64,000 nucleotides of DNA from Phycisphaerales bacterium. GTDB taxonomy: Bacteria; Planctomycetota; Phycisphaerae; UBA1845; UTPLA1. The position numbers and the translations under genes are program-made. The notes below the pieces were generated by a model, which worked only from the letters and a program-made list of their open reading frames with translations, was not told the DNA's origin and did no database searches. Positions within the stretch are counted from its first letter, which is position 1; each line of letters starts with the position of its first letter. Positions 1 through 8,626 of the stretch are shown here, piece after piece. The DNA lies in contig JACKHI010000002.1 in NCBI GenBank assembly GCA_020639075.1, positions 434,001 to 498,000 on the forward strand. The letters run 5' to 3'.

Positions 1-1
1 T

Positions 2-3000
2 TCGTCGGCCGCCCACTGGGAACTGAACGACGAACACGTCTATGTGACGGACTATACCGATCGTCCTACTGTGATGTATGACGATTACCATCTCTTCAAG
101 CTGGAATGGACGCCGACGCATTTTCAGACGTTCGTCGACGACGTTCCTTTCTGGAACCTGGATATCAGCGACCCACAGAATGACGATCTTGAAGAATTCC
201 ACAAGCCGATGTTCCTGCTTACCAACCTTGCCGTCGGCGGCTGGAACTTTATCGAGATCACAGATCCGAATGCCATTTCGGCGACATTCCCTGCGAGGAT
301 GTACATCGATTACATCCGACTCTATGACAACGGCGATACGGAGCTGTTCTATGGTGATGAACGGCAGGAGACAGGTGACTTCGGCGTCTTCACCGAGACG
401 ACACCGGTCAACAACAGCGTTCAATACGATGTCGATGCTGCTCTGTATATCTGGAACAACCTGACGGAGACGGCAGGCGCCGCCTACGAGGGGGCCGAGT
501 CGTGGAGTTTCCATGCGGATCCGGGCGTCTGGTGGGGAATGGGCGTACTCTCCACGCAATTCGATCGTAATCTGAAGAACTACTCCGACGGGTCGATGCA
601 CCTTCATATGAAGACCTCGTCCACGGCGCCCTTCAAGATCGGCGTCAAGAGCACGACGTCGGGCGAAAGCTGGGTGAAGTTCGATTCAGAAACGGATTAC
701 GGCCTGGTTCGCGACGGCAGCTGGCACGAGGTCGTCATTCCGCTGAACAACTTTCTTAATTGCGACTTCAATACGGTTACGCAGTTGTTCATGATCGCGG
801 GCGATCCGCCGTCTTCGGGCGTGGATTTCTCGATCGACAACGTTTACTGGACGCCGAGCGTTCCGCGACCGACGCCGGAGAACGGAAATTTCGGGATCTT
901 CACGGAAGATCCGGCTCACAAGACGGCCGGTGAATATCAGCTCGGCGTCGACGGCGGCTTCTATGTCTGGGAACACACTCTTGTCGATCTGCCCCAGGAC
1001 CCATACGAAGGCTCCGCTAGCCTGGCGTTTCAATCCGCGCCCGGGCTGACGTGGTTCGGCGCAGCGTTTACGCCGGCCATCAAGTACAACCTGTCCGCAT
1101 TCCGGTTTCCGGAAAGCAAGCTGCACTTTGCGTTGAAGACGAACTCGACTGTGGATTTTCGGCTTGGAATGCGCAGCGGAAATGTGGACGACATCGGTCA
1201 GAAGTGGATTGACTTCAAGAACGGAAACGATCCGTACGGTTTCGTCCGCAACGGGAACTGGCATGTCGTGGAAATCCCGATGGCCGACATTATCGACGCG
1301 GTCAATCTGACTGAAGTCAGCATGCTGTTTGAAGTCCTCGGCGTGAACGGACCAATCACGAACATTGAGTTCGACGATGTTTGTCTGCTCGGCGGGGGGA
1401 CTGCCTTGTCCGCCGGCGGTGGATACCCTGTCGCCGATGCGGGTCAGGATCTCGTCGTGATTTTGCCGAATAACAGCGTGGTTATTGACGGAACCAACAG
1501 CCACGACGACGGCACGATCACGGATTTCGCATGGCAGCAGATCAGCGGTCCGTCGACTGCAGGCCTGAGCGGCGCGAACACGCCCATACTTACTGCTTCG
1601 AATCTCATTCAGGGCGTTTACAAATTCCGGTTGACGGTGACGGATGATGATTCGCTGACCGACATCGATGACGTGTTGGTGACAGTCACGACGACTGCAC
1701 CGACGGCCAACGCCGGAGCGGATCAGAGTATCACGTTGCCGGGCCAGAACAGCGTGACGCTGGCAGGATCGGGAAGCGATGCGGACGGCTTCATCATCGA
1801 GTACGCGTGGAGCCAGGTGAGTGGTCCGACGACGGCCACGCTGGTCGATGCCGACATGGCGACGGCGACGGCGAGTAACCTTTTCGAGGGCACGTATGTC
1901 TTCGAACTCACGGTGACTGACAATGATCTCAACACAGGCAGCGATCAGATTTCCGTCGTGGTGACGAATCCGCCGCAGAATGTGGCGCTGGGCAAGCCGA
2001 CGACGACGTCATCGACCGGGAGCGGCGATTTGGTGCGCAACGGCGGATTCGAAGCGGGCGCCGGGACGGACGCGGACAATTGGATGCTGCTTGCATTCCC
2101 GGCGGGCAGTTCCATTGCGACTTCGACTCGTACCTCTTCGCTTCCTCACAACGGTACCTGGCACCTTTCTCTGTATGTTGCGGGCGCTGCGAATGGCGGA
2201 CCGGCGGCGCTGGGACAACAGGAGACGCCTGCGGGTTCCGTTGTGCCGGGTAATTCTTATGACTTGAAGGTCCAGGCGCGTCGCGTCGGGGCGTTGGGCG
2301 TGAGCGTCGTTGCTCAACTGAACATGCAATGGCTAAACAGCAGCGGCGCTGTCGTCGGGGGCACGGGCTTCGTGGACATCGGCAACAGCCTGACTGAGAG
2401 CTACAGCGAGATTGGTATTTCCAATGCCGTGGCGCCCGCAGGGGCCGACAGGGCGTTGATACTCCTTCGGCTGGCCGGTGGGGCGATCGCCGGTTCGACG
2501 GCGGAGGTTCTCTTCGATGACGTGTCGCTGACAACTGTCGGCGCCGCGACGGGCGGCGAGAACGCGGTCGACGGCGACGCGGGGACGGCGTGGTCCAGCG
2601 CTGGGGGTGATCCGCAGTGGATCGAAGTTGCGCTTGGCGATCGATACGCCATCAGCCAGTTCGTTCTCAAGTGGGGCAGTGCATTCGCGCAGGAATACGA
2701 CATCGACGTGTCGGACGACGGCGTGAACTGGTCGACCGTCTTTTCGAGTTCGTCGGGCGCGGGTGGTACGGATACGATCGATTTGGCTGCGGATGCGGCG
2801 TTCATCCGTCTGTATTCTCATGTGGGCGGGACAACCAATGGATGTTCGCTGAAGGAGTTCGAGGCGTACGGGTTTATTGCCAGTTCATTGGGTGATATGA
2901 ATCAGAACGGCATCGTCGAAGTCGGGGACATTCCGCACTTTGTGGATGCGCTGCTGGGCAATCCGCCGATGGGGCCGGGCATCGCGCAGAACAATGCTGA

Positions 3001-3067
3001 TATGAATGATGACGGGATGCGAAACGGGAACGACATTCAGCTCTTTGTGGATGCGCTTATTCCGTAG
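2..3067 (+). CDS. Secreted GH16 beta-glucanase with CBM, PKD and dockerin-like domains (5' end outside window)
   Basis: The frame is open from base 2, so the first part of the gene, including the GH16 catalytic E-x-D-x-x-E, lies outside the window. The first ~100 visible residues (HLFKLEWTPTHFQTFVDDVP; HKPMFLLTNLAVGGWNF) match the C-terminal half of GH16 laminarinase-type glucanases. Next come two related ~150-residue beta-sandwich modules beginning GDFGVFTE and GNFGIFTE, probably carbohydrate binding. Two PKD/REJ-like domains follow (PVADAGQDL; PTANAGADQS), then an F5/8-type (CBM32) domain beginning NVALGKPTTTSS that is interrupted by a CBM4/9-like segment. The protein ends in a dockerin-like pair (GDMNQNGIVEVGDIPHFVDALL). 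It should act outside the cell on beta-1,3/1,4-glucans. The sugar importer gene set faces it from the other side of the intergenic region. The domain assignments rest on motif recognition; the exact polysaccharide is inference. Confidence 0.85.
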   Translation, partial: SSAAHWELNDEHVYVTDYTDRPTVMYDDYHLFKLEWTPTHFQTFVDDVPFWNLDISDPQNDDLEEFHKPMFLLTNLAVGGWNFIEITDPNAISATFPARMYIDYIRLYDNGDTELFYGDERQETGDFGVFTETTPVNNSVQYDVDAALYIWNNLTETAGAAYEGAESWSFHADPGVWWGMGVLSTQFDRNLKNYSDGSMHLHMKTSSTAPFKIGVKSTTSGESWVKFDSETDYGLVRDGSWHEVVIPLNNFLNCDFNTVTQLFMIAGDPPSSGVDFSIDNVYWTPSVPRPTPENGNFGIFTEDPAHKTAGEYQLGVDGGFYVWEHTLVDLPQDPYEGSASLAFQSAPGLTWFGAAFTPAIKYNLSAFRFPESKLHFALKTNSTVDFRLGMRSGNVDDIGQKWIDFKNGNDPYGFVRNGNWHVVEIPMADIIDAVNLTEVSMLFEVLGVNGPITNIEFDDVCLLGGGTALSAGGGYPVADAGQDLVVILPNNSVVIDGTNSHDDGTITDFAWQQISGPSTAGLSGANTPILTASNLIQGVYKFRLTVTDDDSLTDIDDVLVTVTTTAPTANAGADQSITLPGQNSVTLAGSGSDADGFIIEYAWSQVSGPTTATLVDADMATATASNLFEGTYVFELTVTDNDLNTGSDQISVVVTNPPQNVALGKPTTTSSTGSGDLVRNGGFEAGAGTDADNWMLLAFPAGSSIATSTRTSSLPHNGTWHLSLYVAGAANGGPAALGQQETPAGSVVPGNSYDLKVQARRVGALGVSVVAQLNMQWLNSSGAVVGGTGFVDIGNSLTESYSEIGISNAVAPAGADRALILLRLAGGAIAGSTAEVLFDDVSLTTVGAATGGENAVDGDAGTAWSSAGGDPQWIEVALGDRYAISQFVLKWGSAFAQEYDIDVSDDGVNWSTVFSSSSGAGGTDTIDLAADAAFIRLYSHVGGTTNGCSLKEFEAYGFIASSLGDMNQNGIVEVGDIPHFVDALLGNPPMGPGIAQNNADMNDDGMRNGNDIQLFVDALIP

Positions 3068-3150
3068 GGACCGGATGGGCTTTGATTGGCGAGTCTGTGA
3101 GATCGTAGTGTCTCTTTGGGGTGTGGCTGCGGGTTGAAGTTAACTTCGCG

Positions 3151-3431
3151 CCCCCCCAGCACTGGGTGGCAAGCACCCAGTGGCACGCCGCAAGCAGAGG
3201 CTGTTCGGGCGTTCCGTCGCCCCTTCGGGGCTGAAGCGGAGAAAATTCACGCATTCCACGGGTTTCGTTACACCGCTTCGCGGTTTCACTCCAACCGTGG
3301 CAAAGGCCCGTCGCTCCTTCGGAGCTGGTTTGGCCTTAGAAACACTGCCGATTTCGACAGTTCTGCAAATCGGAAATCCTCTATCGAGTTCCCGGCCAGC
3401 CTCTGACGAGCACCGGGTGGCACGCGGGTAG
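3151..3431. repeat. Non-coding repeat block with several hairpins
   Basis: The 424-base convergent gap between the glucanase and the importer contains a perfect 8-bp hairpin (CACTGGGT ... ACCCAGTG, 3160-3182). Three small hairpins with TTCG or TTC tips follow: GCCCCTTCGGGGC at 3219-3231, ACCGCTTCGCGGT at 3272-3284 and GCTCCTTCGGAGC at 3313-3325. The motif CACYGGGTGGCA occurs at 3160 and again near 3414. No frame across the block looks like a protein. It may be a dispersed intergenic repeat or a structured RNA, and could also serve as a bidirectional transcription barrier. Confidence 0.45.
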
Positions 3432-3491
3432 GAAGCAACTGGGCGTGCGTTGGAATCGGTCGTCAGATTGCGTCGGCACAACGCTAATGAT

Positions 3492-4307
3492 CTACGAATC
3501 AATCCGGTGCATCAGCCATCGCTGCCCGATCAGGACGATGACGAGCGGCGGGAGCATTGAGACGACGGCGGCGGCCATCATCAGGTTGGGCCATGTGCCT
3601 TCCATTGCGTGGAACATTCGGAGGCCGACGGAGACGGGGTAGGTTTCGAAATCCGACAGATAGATCATGGGTGCGAAGAAGGCGTTCCAACTGCCGACGG
3701 CGCTCAGTGCCGCGACCACGGCGACGACGGGGCGGGCCATGGGCAGCATCACGTGCCAATAGACTTGCCAGTGCGTCGCGCCTTCCAGTCGGGCCGCGTC
3801 TTCGTACGCCTGGGGGATGCCTTTGAATGTCTGCCGGAAGAGGAACACAAAGAAGCCGGACGCGGCCAGCCAGTGCGGGACGATCAGCGGTTTGTAGGTA
3901 TTCACCCAGCCTAGTTGTTCGAAGATGAGGAATTGCGGGAGCAGGATGAGGTTCAGCGGCACAGCCATCGTCAGCAGCACTAATGCGAAGGCAATGCGGC
4001 GACCTCGCCAGTGGAGCCGGGCGAATGCGAAGCCCGTGAGGGAGCAACTCAGGACTGCGCCGATCGTTGAGGCAAGCGTGATGACGAGGGAATTCGCGAG
4101 GAAGCGAAAGAAAGGCAGTCGCTCCATCGCGGTCGAGTAGTTACTCCAGCGGAATTCCATCGCATCGCCGCTCAACCCGTTTCCCGCAGTAGCGAATATT
4201 CGATCGACGGACTGGAGCGACGCCCACAGCGCCCACAACATCGGCAGCGCCAGCACGATGGCGACGGCGAAGCGCAAGGCGAGCCATTTCCGTGATGCAC
4301 GTCGCAC
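3492..4307 (-). CDS. Carbohydrate ABC transporter permease, MalG-like
   Basis: Inner-membrane permease of a CUT1-type sugar importer, 271 aa, the usual family length. Six hydrophobic segments are visible. The EAA loop that contacts the ATPase reads EDAARLEGATHWQVYWHVML. I place the start at GTG 4307, one base after the upstream permease's TGA stop, with GAGGAG just upstream as ribosome binding site. The frame can be extended upstream, but only through the neighbouring gene. It is the last gene of a three-gene minus-strand operon. No ABC ATPase is encoded nearby, so a shared MsmX/MalK-type ATPase elsewhere in the genome would be needed. Confidence 0.9.
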   Translation of the reverse strand: MRRASRKWLALRFAVAIVLALPMLWALWASLQSVDRIFATAGNGLSGDAMEFRWSNYSTAMERLPFFRFLANSLVITLASTIGAVLSCSLTGFAFARLHWRGRRIAFALVLLTMAVPLNLILLPQFLIFEQLGWVNTYKPLIVPHWLAASGFFVFLFRQTFKGIPQAYEDAARLEGATHWQVYWHVMLPMARPVVAVVAALSAVGSWNAFFAPMIYLSDFETYPVSVGLRMFHAMEGTWPNLMMAAAVVSMLPPLVIVLIGQRWLMHRIDS

Positions 4308-4308
4308 G

Positions 4309-5220
4309 TCAGTGCGCCTCCTCGATTTCGTAGGACACGAATCGTTTACCAAGGACGACGGCTGCGATCGACGCCAGGCCGAGCATGCAGAGGACGGCGA
4401 GCCCTTGCGCCAGCGCGTACGCGAATCGATGCCGTTCGAACGCGGTTTGGTACATATAGACGGACGTAAACAGTAATGTGTTGTCTTGTTGCCAATTCGA
4501 CAGCAGATAGGCTTGTTCGAAAGACTGCATCGATGCGACAAAGAGCGTCAGGGCGTTGAACAGGATAGCGGGCGAGATCTGCGGCAGCGTGATGTGGACG
4601 AAGCGTTGCCGTCGCGTTGCACCGTCGAGCATCGCCGCTTCGTGGACGTCGCTGCCGGCGCGCAACAGTGCGGCAAGGAAGATCAGCATTGGACCGCCGA
4701 CGTACCAGAGGTTCATCATGACCAATGAGGGCCGCGCCCATGTCGGCGAGTAGAGCCAGGCGGGTCGAATCGGAACCACGCCGGCGAATTCGCATATGGC
4801 TCGGATCGCGCGATTGACGGGGCCGACTTGTGGATTGAGGAGCCAGAACCAGATGAGAATTGTGGCGACGCCGGCGAGCAGATGAGGGGCGTAGTACAGC
4901 GTCGCCCAGAGACCGCGTCGTCGAGAGTTCCGGATGAGCATTGCGAGGGCGAGCGCCGCGATCAACTGGGACGGCACATTGATGGACGCGTATGCGAGGC
5001 TGTTCCACAAAGAGAGGCGAAACATGCGATCGTCAACAAGGGAACGAAAACCGTCGAGTCCGATCCAATGGAGTGAATCGCGCGACAGGCCGTCCCAATT
5101 CGTGCATGCCGTCAGTGCCGTGCCGGCGAGCGGCAGGGCGAACAGTACGATGAAGCCGATGATCCACGGAAGCGCAAACCGAATACCGTCGCTCGGTTTG
5201 TTTCGGCCCATGCGCGTCAC
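4309..5220 (-). CDS. Carbohydrate ABC transporter permease, MalF-like
   Basis: Partner permease of the MalG-like protein, 303 aa with about six membrane segments (first at residues ~14-36, FALPWIIGFIVLFALPLAGT). The EAA loop reads HEAAMLDGATRRQRFVHITL. The start is GTG 5220, sharing GTGA with the stop of the binding-protein gene, so the two are probably translationally coupled; an ATG four codons further in is an alternative. Together with its neighbours it should form the channel of an oligosaccharide importer. The nearby extracellular glucanase suggests glucan oligomers, but that is inference from position. Confidence 0.9.
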   Translation of the reverse strand: MTRMGRNKPSDGIRFALPWIIGFIVLFALPLAGTALTACTNWDGLSRDSLHWIGLDGFRSLVDDRMFRLSLWNSLAYASINVPSQLIAALALAMLIRNSRRRGLWATLYYAPHLLAGVATILIWFWLLNPQVGPVNRAIRAICEFAGVVPIRPAWLYSPTWARPSLVMMNLWYVGGPMLIFLAALLRAGSDVHEAAMLDGATRRQRFVHITLPQISPAILFNALTLFVASMQSFEQAYLLSNWQQDNTLLFTSVYMYQTAFERHRFAYALAQGLAVLCMLGLASIAAVVLGKRFVSYEIEEAH

Positions 5221-6554
5221 CGGCTGCCCCCGAAGCTCTGCTTGATGATCGGCTCATTCGCCAACGCCGAGACGGCTTGCTCCGCCGTTCGACGGGCATC
5301 GCCATCGAGGATGACGGACAAGAGGTGGCGGCGGACGACTGAGTCCATCGGGAGCCAGTGTTTCGTGATCGGTTGCAGGCGCGCCGAGCCCATGGCGGCG
5401 ATGAAGGCCGCAGCCGGCGAGTTTTCGCCGCCGCCGAGGTCGACAAACTTTGCGCCCATCGATTTTCGCGCAGGTATGGCGCGCTGGCTACGTGCGAATA
5501 TTAGTTGCGCTTCATCGGACATCGCAAACCGTACAAATCGCCATGCTCGATCTTGAGTGGACTTGGTGCAGGCCGAATTGATGCACAATGCGTCCCATGT
5601 GACGCGTGTTGTTCCCGGGGCTCGCCCTGACGGGATGCCGACGACGCGATACCGACCTTGCAAATGGGTGTCGTTCAGGAACGGCATGTACCACGGACCG
5701 TTTACACACATGGCAACGCGACTAGAGAGAAATGCCGTGTCGGAGTTCTGACCCGCATATTCGAGTGGCGTCGGCGTTACGCGAAATCGATGGCGCAGAT
5801 CGGCGTACAGTTGGAACGACTCTACAGCGGCTGGGCCCGTCAGCGTCCAATGCGATCGCGATTCGTCGAGGAGTGTTGCGCCGTGCGCCCAGATGAAGGG
5901 CAGGTAATAGACCCAGTGCGGTTGCAGAAGCCCGAACTGTTCCGGCTCGCCGTCGCCGTTTTCGTCAATTGTCAGGTCGATGCACAGGTTGACGAACTGT
6001 TCGATCGACCAGTCGTTGTCGGGCATCGCGATGGTCCGCCCGTGGAATCGCGACGCCCGCGCGAATGCGTCCGGGTTGCAGTAAACCAAGACGTTTCCGC
6101 CGTGGACGGGCAGCCCGCGCAGCGACTCGCCATCGCGAAACGACGCGATTGCCGTCGGCCAGCAGTCGGCGGTTCGTTGCGGCATGTCGGCGTCGGCGGC
6201 GATGAACGGGGCGAGGTCGACGAAGTGTTGTCGAGCGTACCTCGGGAACGGTTCGTCCTGGAACATGACGACGTCCGGCGCGTCGCCCGCGACGAATTGT
6301 TGATCGAGCTTGGTCAGATAGCCGGAGAGCGGCAGCCACTCCTGTCGGATGGAGATTCCCGGTTCGCGCCGGTTGAATTCGGCCACGATCTCTGACCAGA
6401 TCCTGTGATCCTGATAGCCGCCCCAATAGGCGAAGCGGATGGCGTTTGCGCCTGCAGCGGCGCCGAAGTGATGGCGCAGCGTGTCGGCAAACAGCCAGGC
6501 CGTCAGGCCGAGCGCGAGAAGCGTCCAGATTGATTTAGAAATCCAGCCGTTCAT
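5217..6554 (-). CDS. ABC sugar-binding protein (family 1), membrane-anchored
   Basis: Extracellular solute-binding protein, 445 aa. The N terminus has an uncleaved-looking hydrophobic anchor (residues ~8-24, SIWTLLALGLTAWLFA) without a lipobox cysteine, so it is probably a membrane-tethered receptor. The mature part follows the family 1 pattern: IRFAYWGGYQDHRIWSEIVAEF, then the GDAPDVVMFQDE segment typical of sugar binders. It is the first gene of the operon and overlaps the MalF-like gene by 4 bases. The ligand cannot be read from the sequence; an oligosaccharide is likely from the family and neighbours. Confidence 0.88.
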   Translation of the reverse strand: MNGWISKSIWTLLALGLTAWLFADTLRHHFGAAAGANAIRFAYWGGYQDHRIWSEIVAEFNRREPGISIRQEWLPLSGYLTKLDQQFVAGDAPDVVMFQDEPFPRYARQHFVDLAPFIAADADMPQRTADCWPTAIASFRDGESLRGLPVHGGNVLVYCNPDAFARASRFHGRTIAMPDNDWSIEQFVNLCIDLTIDENGDGEPEQFGLLQPHWVYYLPFIWAHGATLLDESRSHWTLTGPAAVESFQLYADLRHRFRVTPTPLEYAGQNSDTAFLSSRVAMCVNGPWYMPFLNDTHLQGRYRVVGIPSGRAPGTTRVTWDALCINSACTKSTQDRAWRFVRFAMSDEAQLIFARSQRAIPARKSMGAKFVDLGGGENSPAAAFIAAMGSARLQPITKHWLPMDSVVRRHLLSVILDGDARRTAEQAVSALANEPIIKQSFGGSR

Positions 6555-6652
6555 GCCCGTTGTTCGGGCTGTCGGCGACGGAGACGATTTCGCAAGCGAA
6601 ACCGCTCGTGTAGAGAAATGTCGATTCCCCGCTTACCGCGTGTGCATCCCAA

Positions 6653-6919
6653 TCAGGCGTTCTTGACGATTGTCACGATCGAATCCCGATCCAGATTCAC
6701 TTCCACGACCTCACCATCTTCCTTCTCGAGCCGCAGCCGTTGAAGCCAGAGTTTGTCGTCCTTTCCGTGTGCATACCAACTGCCGGTCGCTCGTGGGGCA
6801 AGACGGACGACTTTGCCTTCGACGGTTGTTTTCCAGTCGCCCTCGCGCGTGTGGATTGTCTGCCGTACGCGAACCGTCTGCCCCGGTACCAGTCTGCCTT
6901 CTGACGCCTTGGTCTGCAC
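6653..6919 (-). CDS. Small uncharacterised protein, 88 aa
   Basis: Soluble, charged, beta-rich looking protein (QTVRVRQTIHTREGDWKTTV ... VVEVNLDRDSIVTIV) with no signal peptide or membrane segment. It probably folds as a small SH3-like or KOW-like barrel; that is a guess from strand pattern only. The GTG start at 6919 has AAAGGGCAG 5-8 bases upstream as ribosome binding site. It lies 98 bases upstream of the binding-protein gene on the same strand, so it may head the same transcript or have its own promoter. I do not recognise a named family. Confidence 0.6.
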   Translation of the reverse strand: MQTKASEGRLVPGQTVRVRQTIHTREGDWKTTVEGKVVRLAPRATGSWYAHGKDDKLWLQRLRLEKEDGEVVEVNLDRDSIVTIVKNA

Positions 6920-7316
6920 AATCTGCCCTTTGCACTTGGTTAATGGCCAATGCCGCCGAGCCCGGCCTGCGGCGGAACGGGCATTGTAGCCTGCTCCGTT
7001 TGGGATGCGACAGGGGCGCCAACCGCCCTGTTTTCGGCTCTACGGGATTTCCGCCTTGACCCGCAGTCTTTGCGGCCATAAGACTACCACTCATCGCTCA
7101 GATCCCTAACCCGTGAAATCGGGGTGCACCGCTGGGAGCGGGGGCGATGATGTGTGTGCAGGTCGTGATCCAGCGCGAATGCGCGGGCGAACGGATTCGC
7201 AATCGGGTGCTCGCAGCCCGCCCGTCGCTCTCACGGCGACTCGCTGTTTCGTCTTTCAGACGAAAACCGGTAGGTCGCCACTTTCGGGCTGAATGCGCGC
7301 CCAAAACGGTGTCTGA
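6920..7316. other. Intergenic region with a perfect 8-bp hairpin
   Basis: About 400 bases between divergently transcribed genes. A perfect hairpin TTTCGTCT-TTC-AGACGAAA sits at 7247-7265, roughly 50 bases before the glycosyltransferase start, and GC-rich partial dyads occur around 6950-6985. There is no T-run after the hairpin on either strand, so it is more likely a regulatory or mRNA-leader structure than a terminator. I see no convincing gene here. Confidence 0.35.
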
Positions 7317-8327
7317 ATGGATTGCCCGCGCGTCAGCGTGATTATTCCGACGTACAACCGTCTGGGTTTCCTTCGGGAAGCGCTGGATTCCGTCCACGCG
7401 CAGACGTTCAGCGATTACGAAGTCATTATTGTAGACGACGGATCGACCGAGGATATCGCGGCCGGTGTCGCGGATCATCCCGTGAAGTCGCGTATTGTCC
7501 GGCAAGTCCGATCGGGCCCCGGCGCTGCCCGCAATCGCGGCATTGACGAGGCATCCGCCGACACGATCGCATTTCTCGACAGCGACGATCTGTGGGCGCC
7601 TACCAAGCTTGCTCGGTTCCTGCAGGTTCTCGATGACGCGCCGGAAATCCGGATCGCGTACGGTCCCATGCTTCCGATCGATGCGGAGCGGCACGGCGTA
7701 CCCGGCCGGACCAAGCCCTGCCATGACGGCCGGATCACAACGCCGCTGTTTCTCAGCAGCTTTGTCCATGTGCCGACAGTCGTTTGCCGAAAATCGACGA
7801 TCGTCGAGATCGGCGGCTTCGATCCGAATCTCCCCGTCTGCGAGGATTACGATCTCTGGCTGCGGCTGAGCGTGTTCGAGTCGTTCGCGCTGGTCGAAGA
7901 GCCGTTGGCGTATCGACGCCTGCACGGCGATCGGCTGAGTAAGTCGTCGATGGCCCGGAATCTCTCTGTCAAGGCGGACGTCCTGCGGCGTTTTCGTGAG
8001 TCCGATGAAGGCCGTCGGCTGCTCCCGAAAGACATCGCGGATGAGCGGCTCGCGCGCGTGTATTTCGTGGCGGCGCGCGAGGCGAAGCGGGCGGGGCGAT
8101 ACGATCAGGCGATGCGATTCTGCCAGGAGAGCCGTCGGTTCGGCGGGTCCGCGTTCCGCACGCTGCCCGTCAAGCTCGGCGCCGGCGTGATGCGGACATT
8201 GCGCGGTGCAGAGGTCGCAGTCGAGGCAACGTCGGTCAATTCATCGCGCATTGATCGCGGCAATATCCCTGCGGAGGCGGCGCAATCCACAGCCGCTGCC
8301 GCCCCCGGCACATCTGCCAATCACTGA
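7317..8327 (+). CDS. Family 2 glycosyltransferase
   Basis: Cytoplasmic GT-A fold glycosyltransferase, 336 aa. The N-terminal nucleotide-binding region is classic (VSVIIPTYNRLGFLREALDS, VIIVDDGSTED), followed by the DxD region FLDSDDLW at ~100-107, acceptor-side VCEDYDLWLRL, and a variable C-terminal tail of ~100 residues. No membrane segment is apparent. It should transfer a sugar from a nucleotide-sugar donor to a glycan or lipid acceptor, probably in cell-surface polysaccharide synthesis; the specific reaction cannot be inferred. It stands alone, with about 300 bases separating it from the next operon. Confidence 0.9.
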   Translation: MDCPRVSVIIPTYNRLGFLREALDSVHAQTFSDYEVIIVDDGSTEDIAAGVADHPVKSRIVRQVRSGPGAARNRGIDEASADTIAFLDSDDLWAPTKLARFLQVLDDAPEIRIAYGPMLPIDAERHGVPGRTKPCHDGRITTPLFLSSFVHVPTVVCRKSTIVEIGGFDPNLPVCEDYDLWLRLSVFESFALVEEPLAYRRLHGDRLSKSSMARNLSVKADVLRRFRESDEGRRLLPKDIADERLARVYFVAAREAKRAGRYDQAMRFCQESRRFGGSAFRTLPVKLGAGVMRTLRGAEVAVEATSVNSSRIDRGNIPAEAAQSTAAAAPGTSANH

Positions 8328-8498
8328 CGAGTCCATTCAACATCTGCCAACAGGTTGCCGATCGCCCTACGGCGCAGCCTCGGCCAACGGCGATCAATCG
8401 GCGGCGCGCCTCGATGCTGAGGTGTGACCGCTCGAGATTCCCATCATTGTGAGTTGCCGCGCGCTGAAGATTTTTCAATCGCGCCGGTGGATTTTTGG

Positions 8499-8527
8499 TT
8501 GACGTTGGTTTGTTGCGTGCTTTAATT
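8499..8527 (+). promoter_or_regulatory. Candidate housekeeping-type promoter of the kamA operon
   Basis: TTGACG (8499-8504) and TTAATT (8522-8527) are separated by 17 bases, a good fit to a sigma-70 promoter. Transcription would start near 8534, leaving a ~90-base leader before the kamA-like start codon. The remainder of the 300-base gap shows nothing else I can name. Confidence 0.45.
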
Positions 8528-8626
8528 CGCGCAGCGTGGCACGCTAGCGCGATCGGTCAGAGTATCGTCCGTGTGTAAGTCGGGCGGAACGAACCGGCGG
8601 CGTCCCGTGAGGTCCTTCAAAGAGAG

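Noticed and set aside
686..1504. 272-codon minus-strand frame inside the glucanase gene
   Set aside because: Shadow of the plus-strand CBM-like modules.
7098..7925. 275-codon minus-strand frame overlapping the glycosyltransferase
   Set aside because: Antisense to a well-defined GT2 gene, with no motif of its own.
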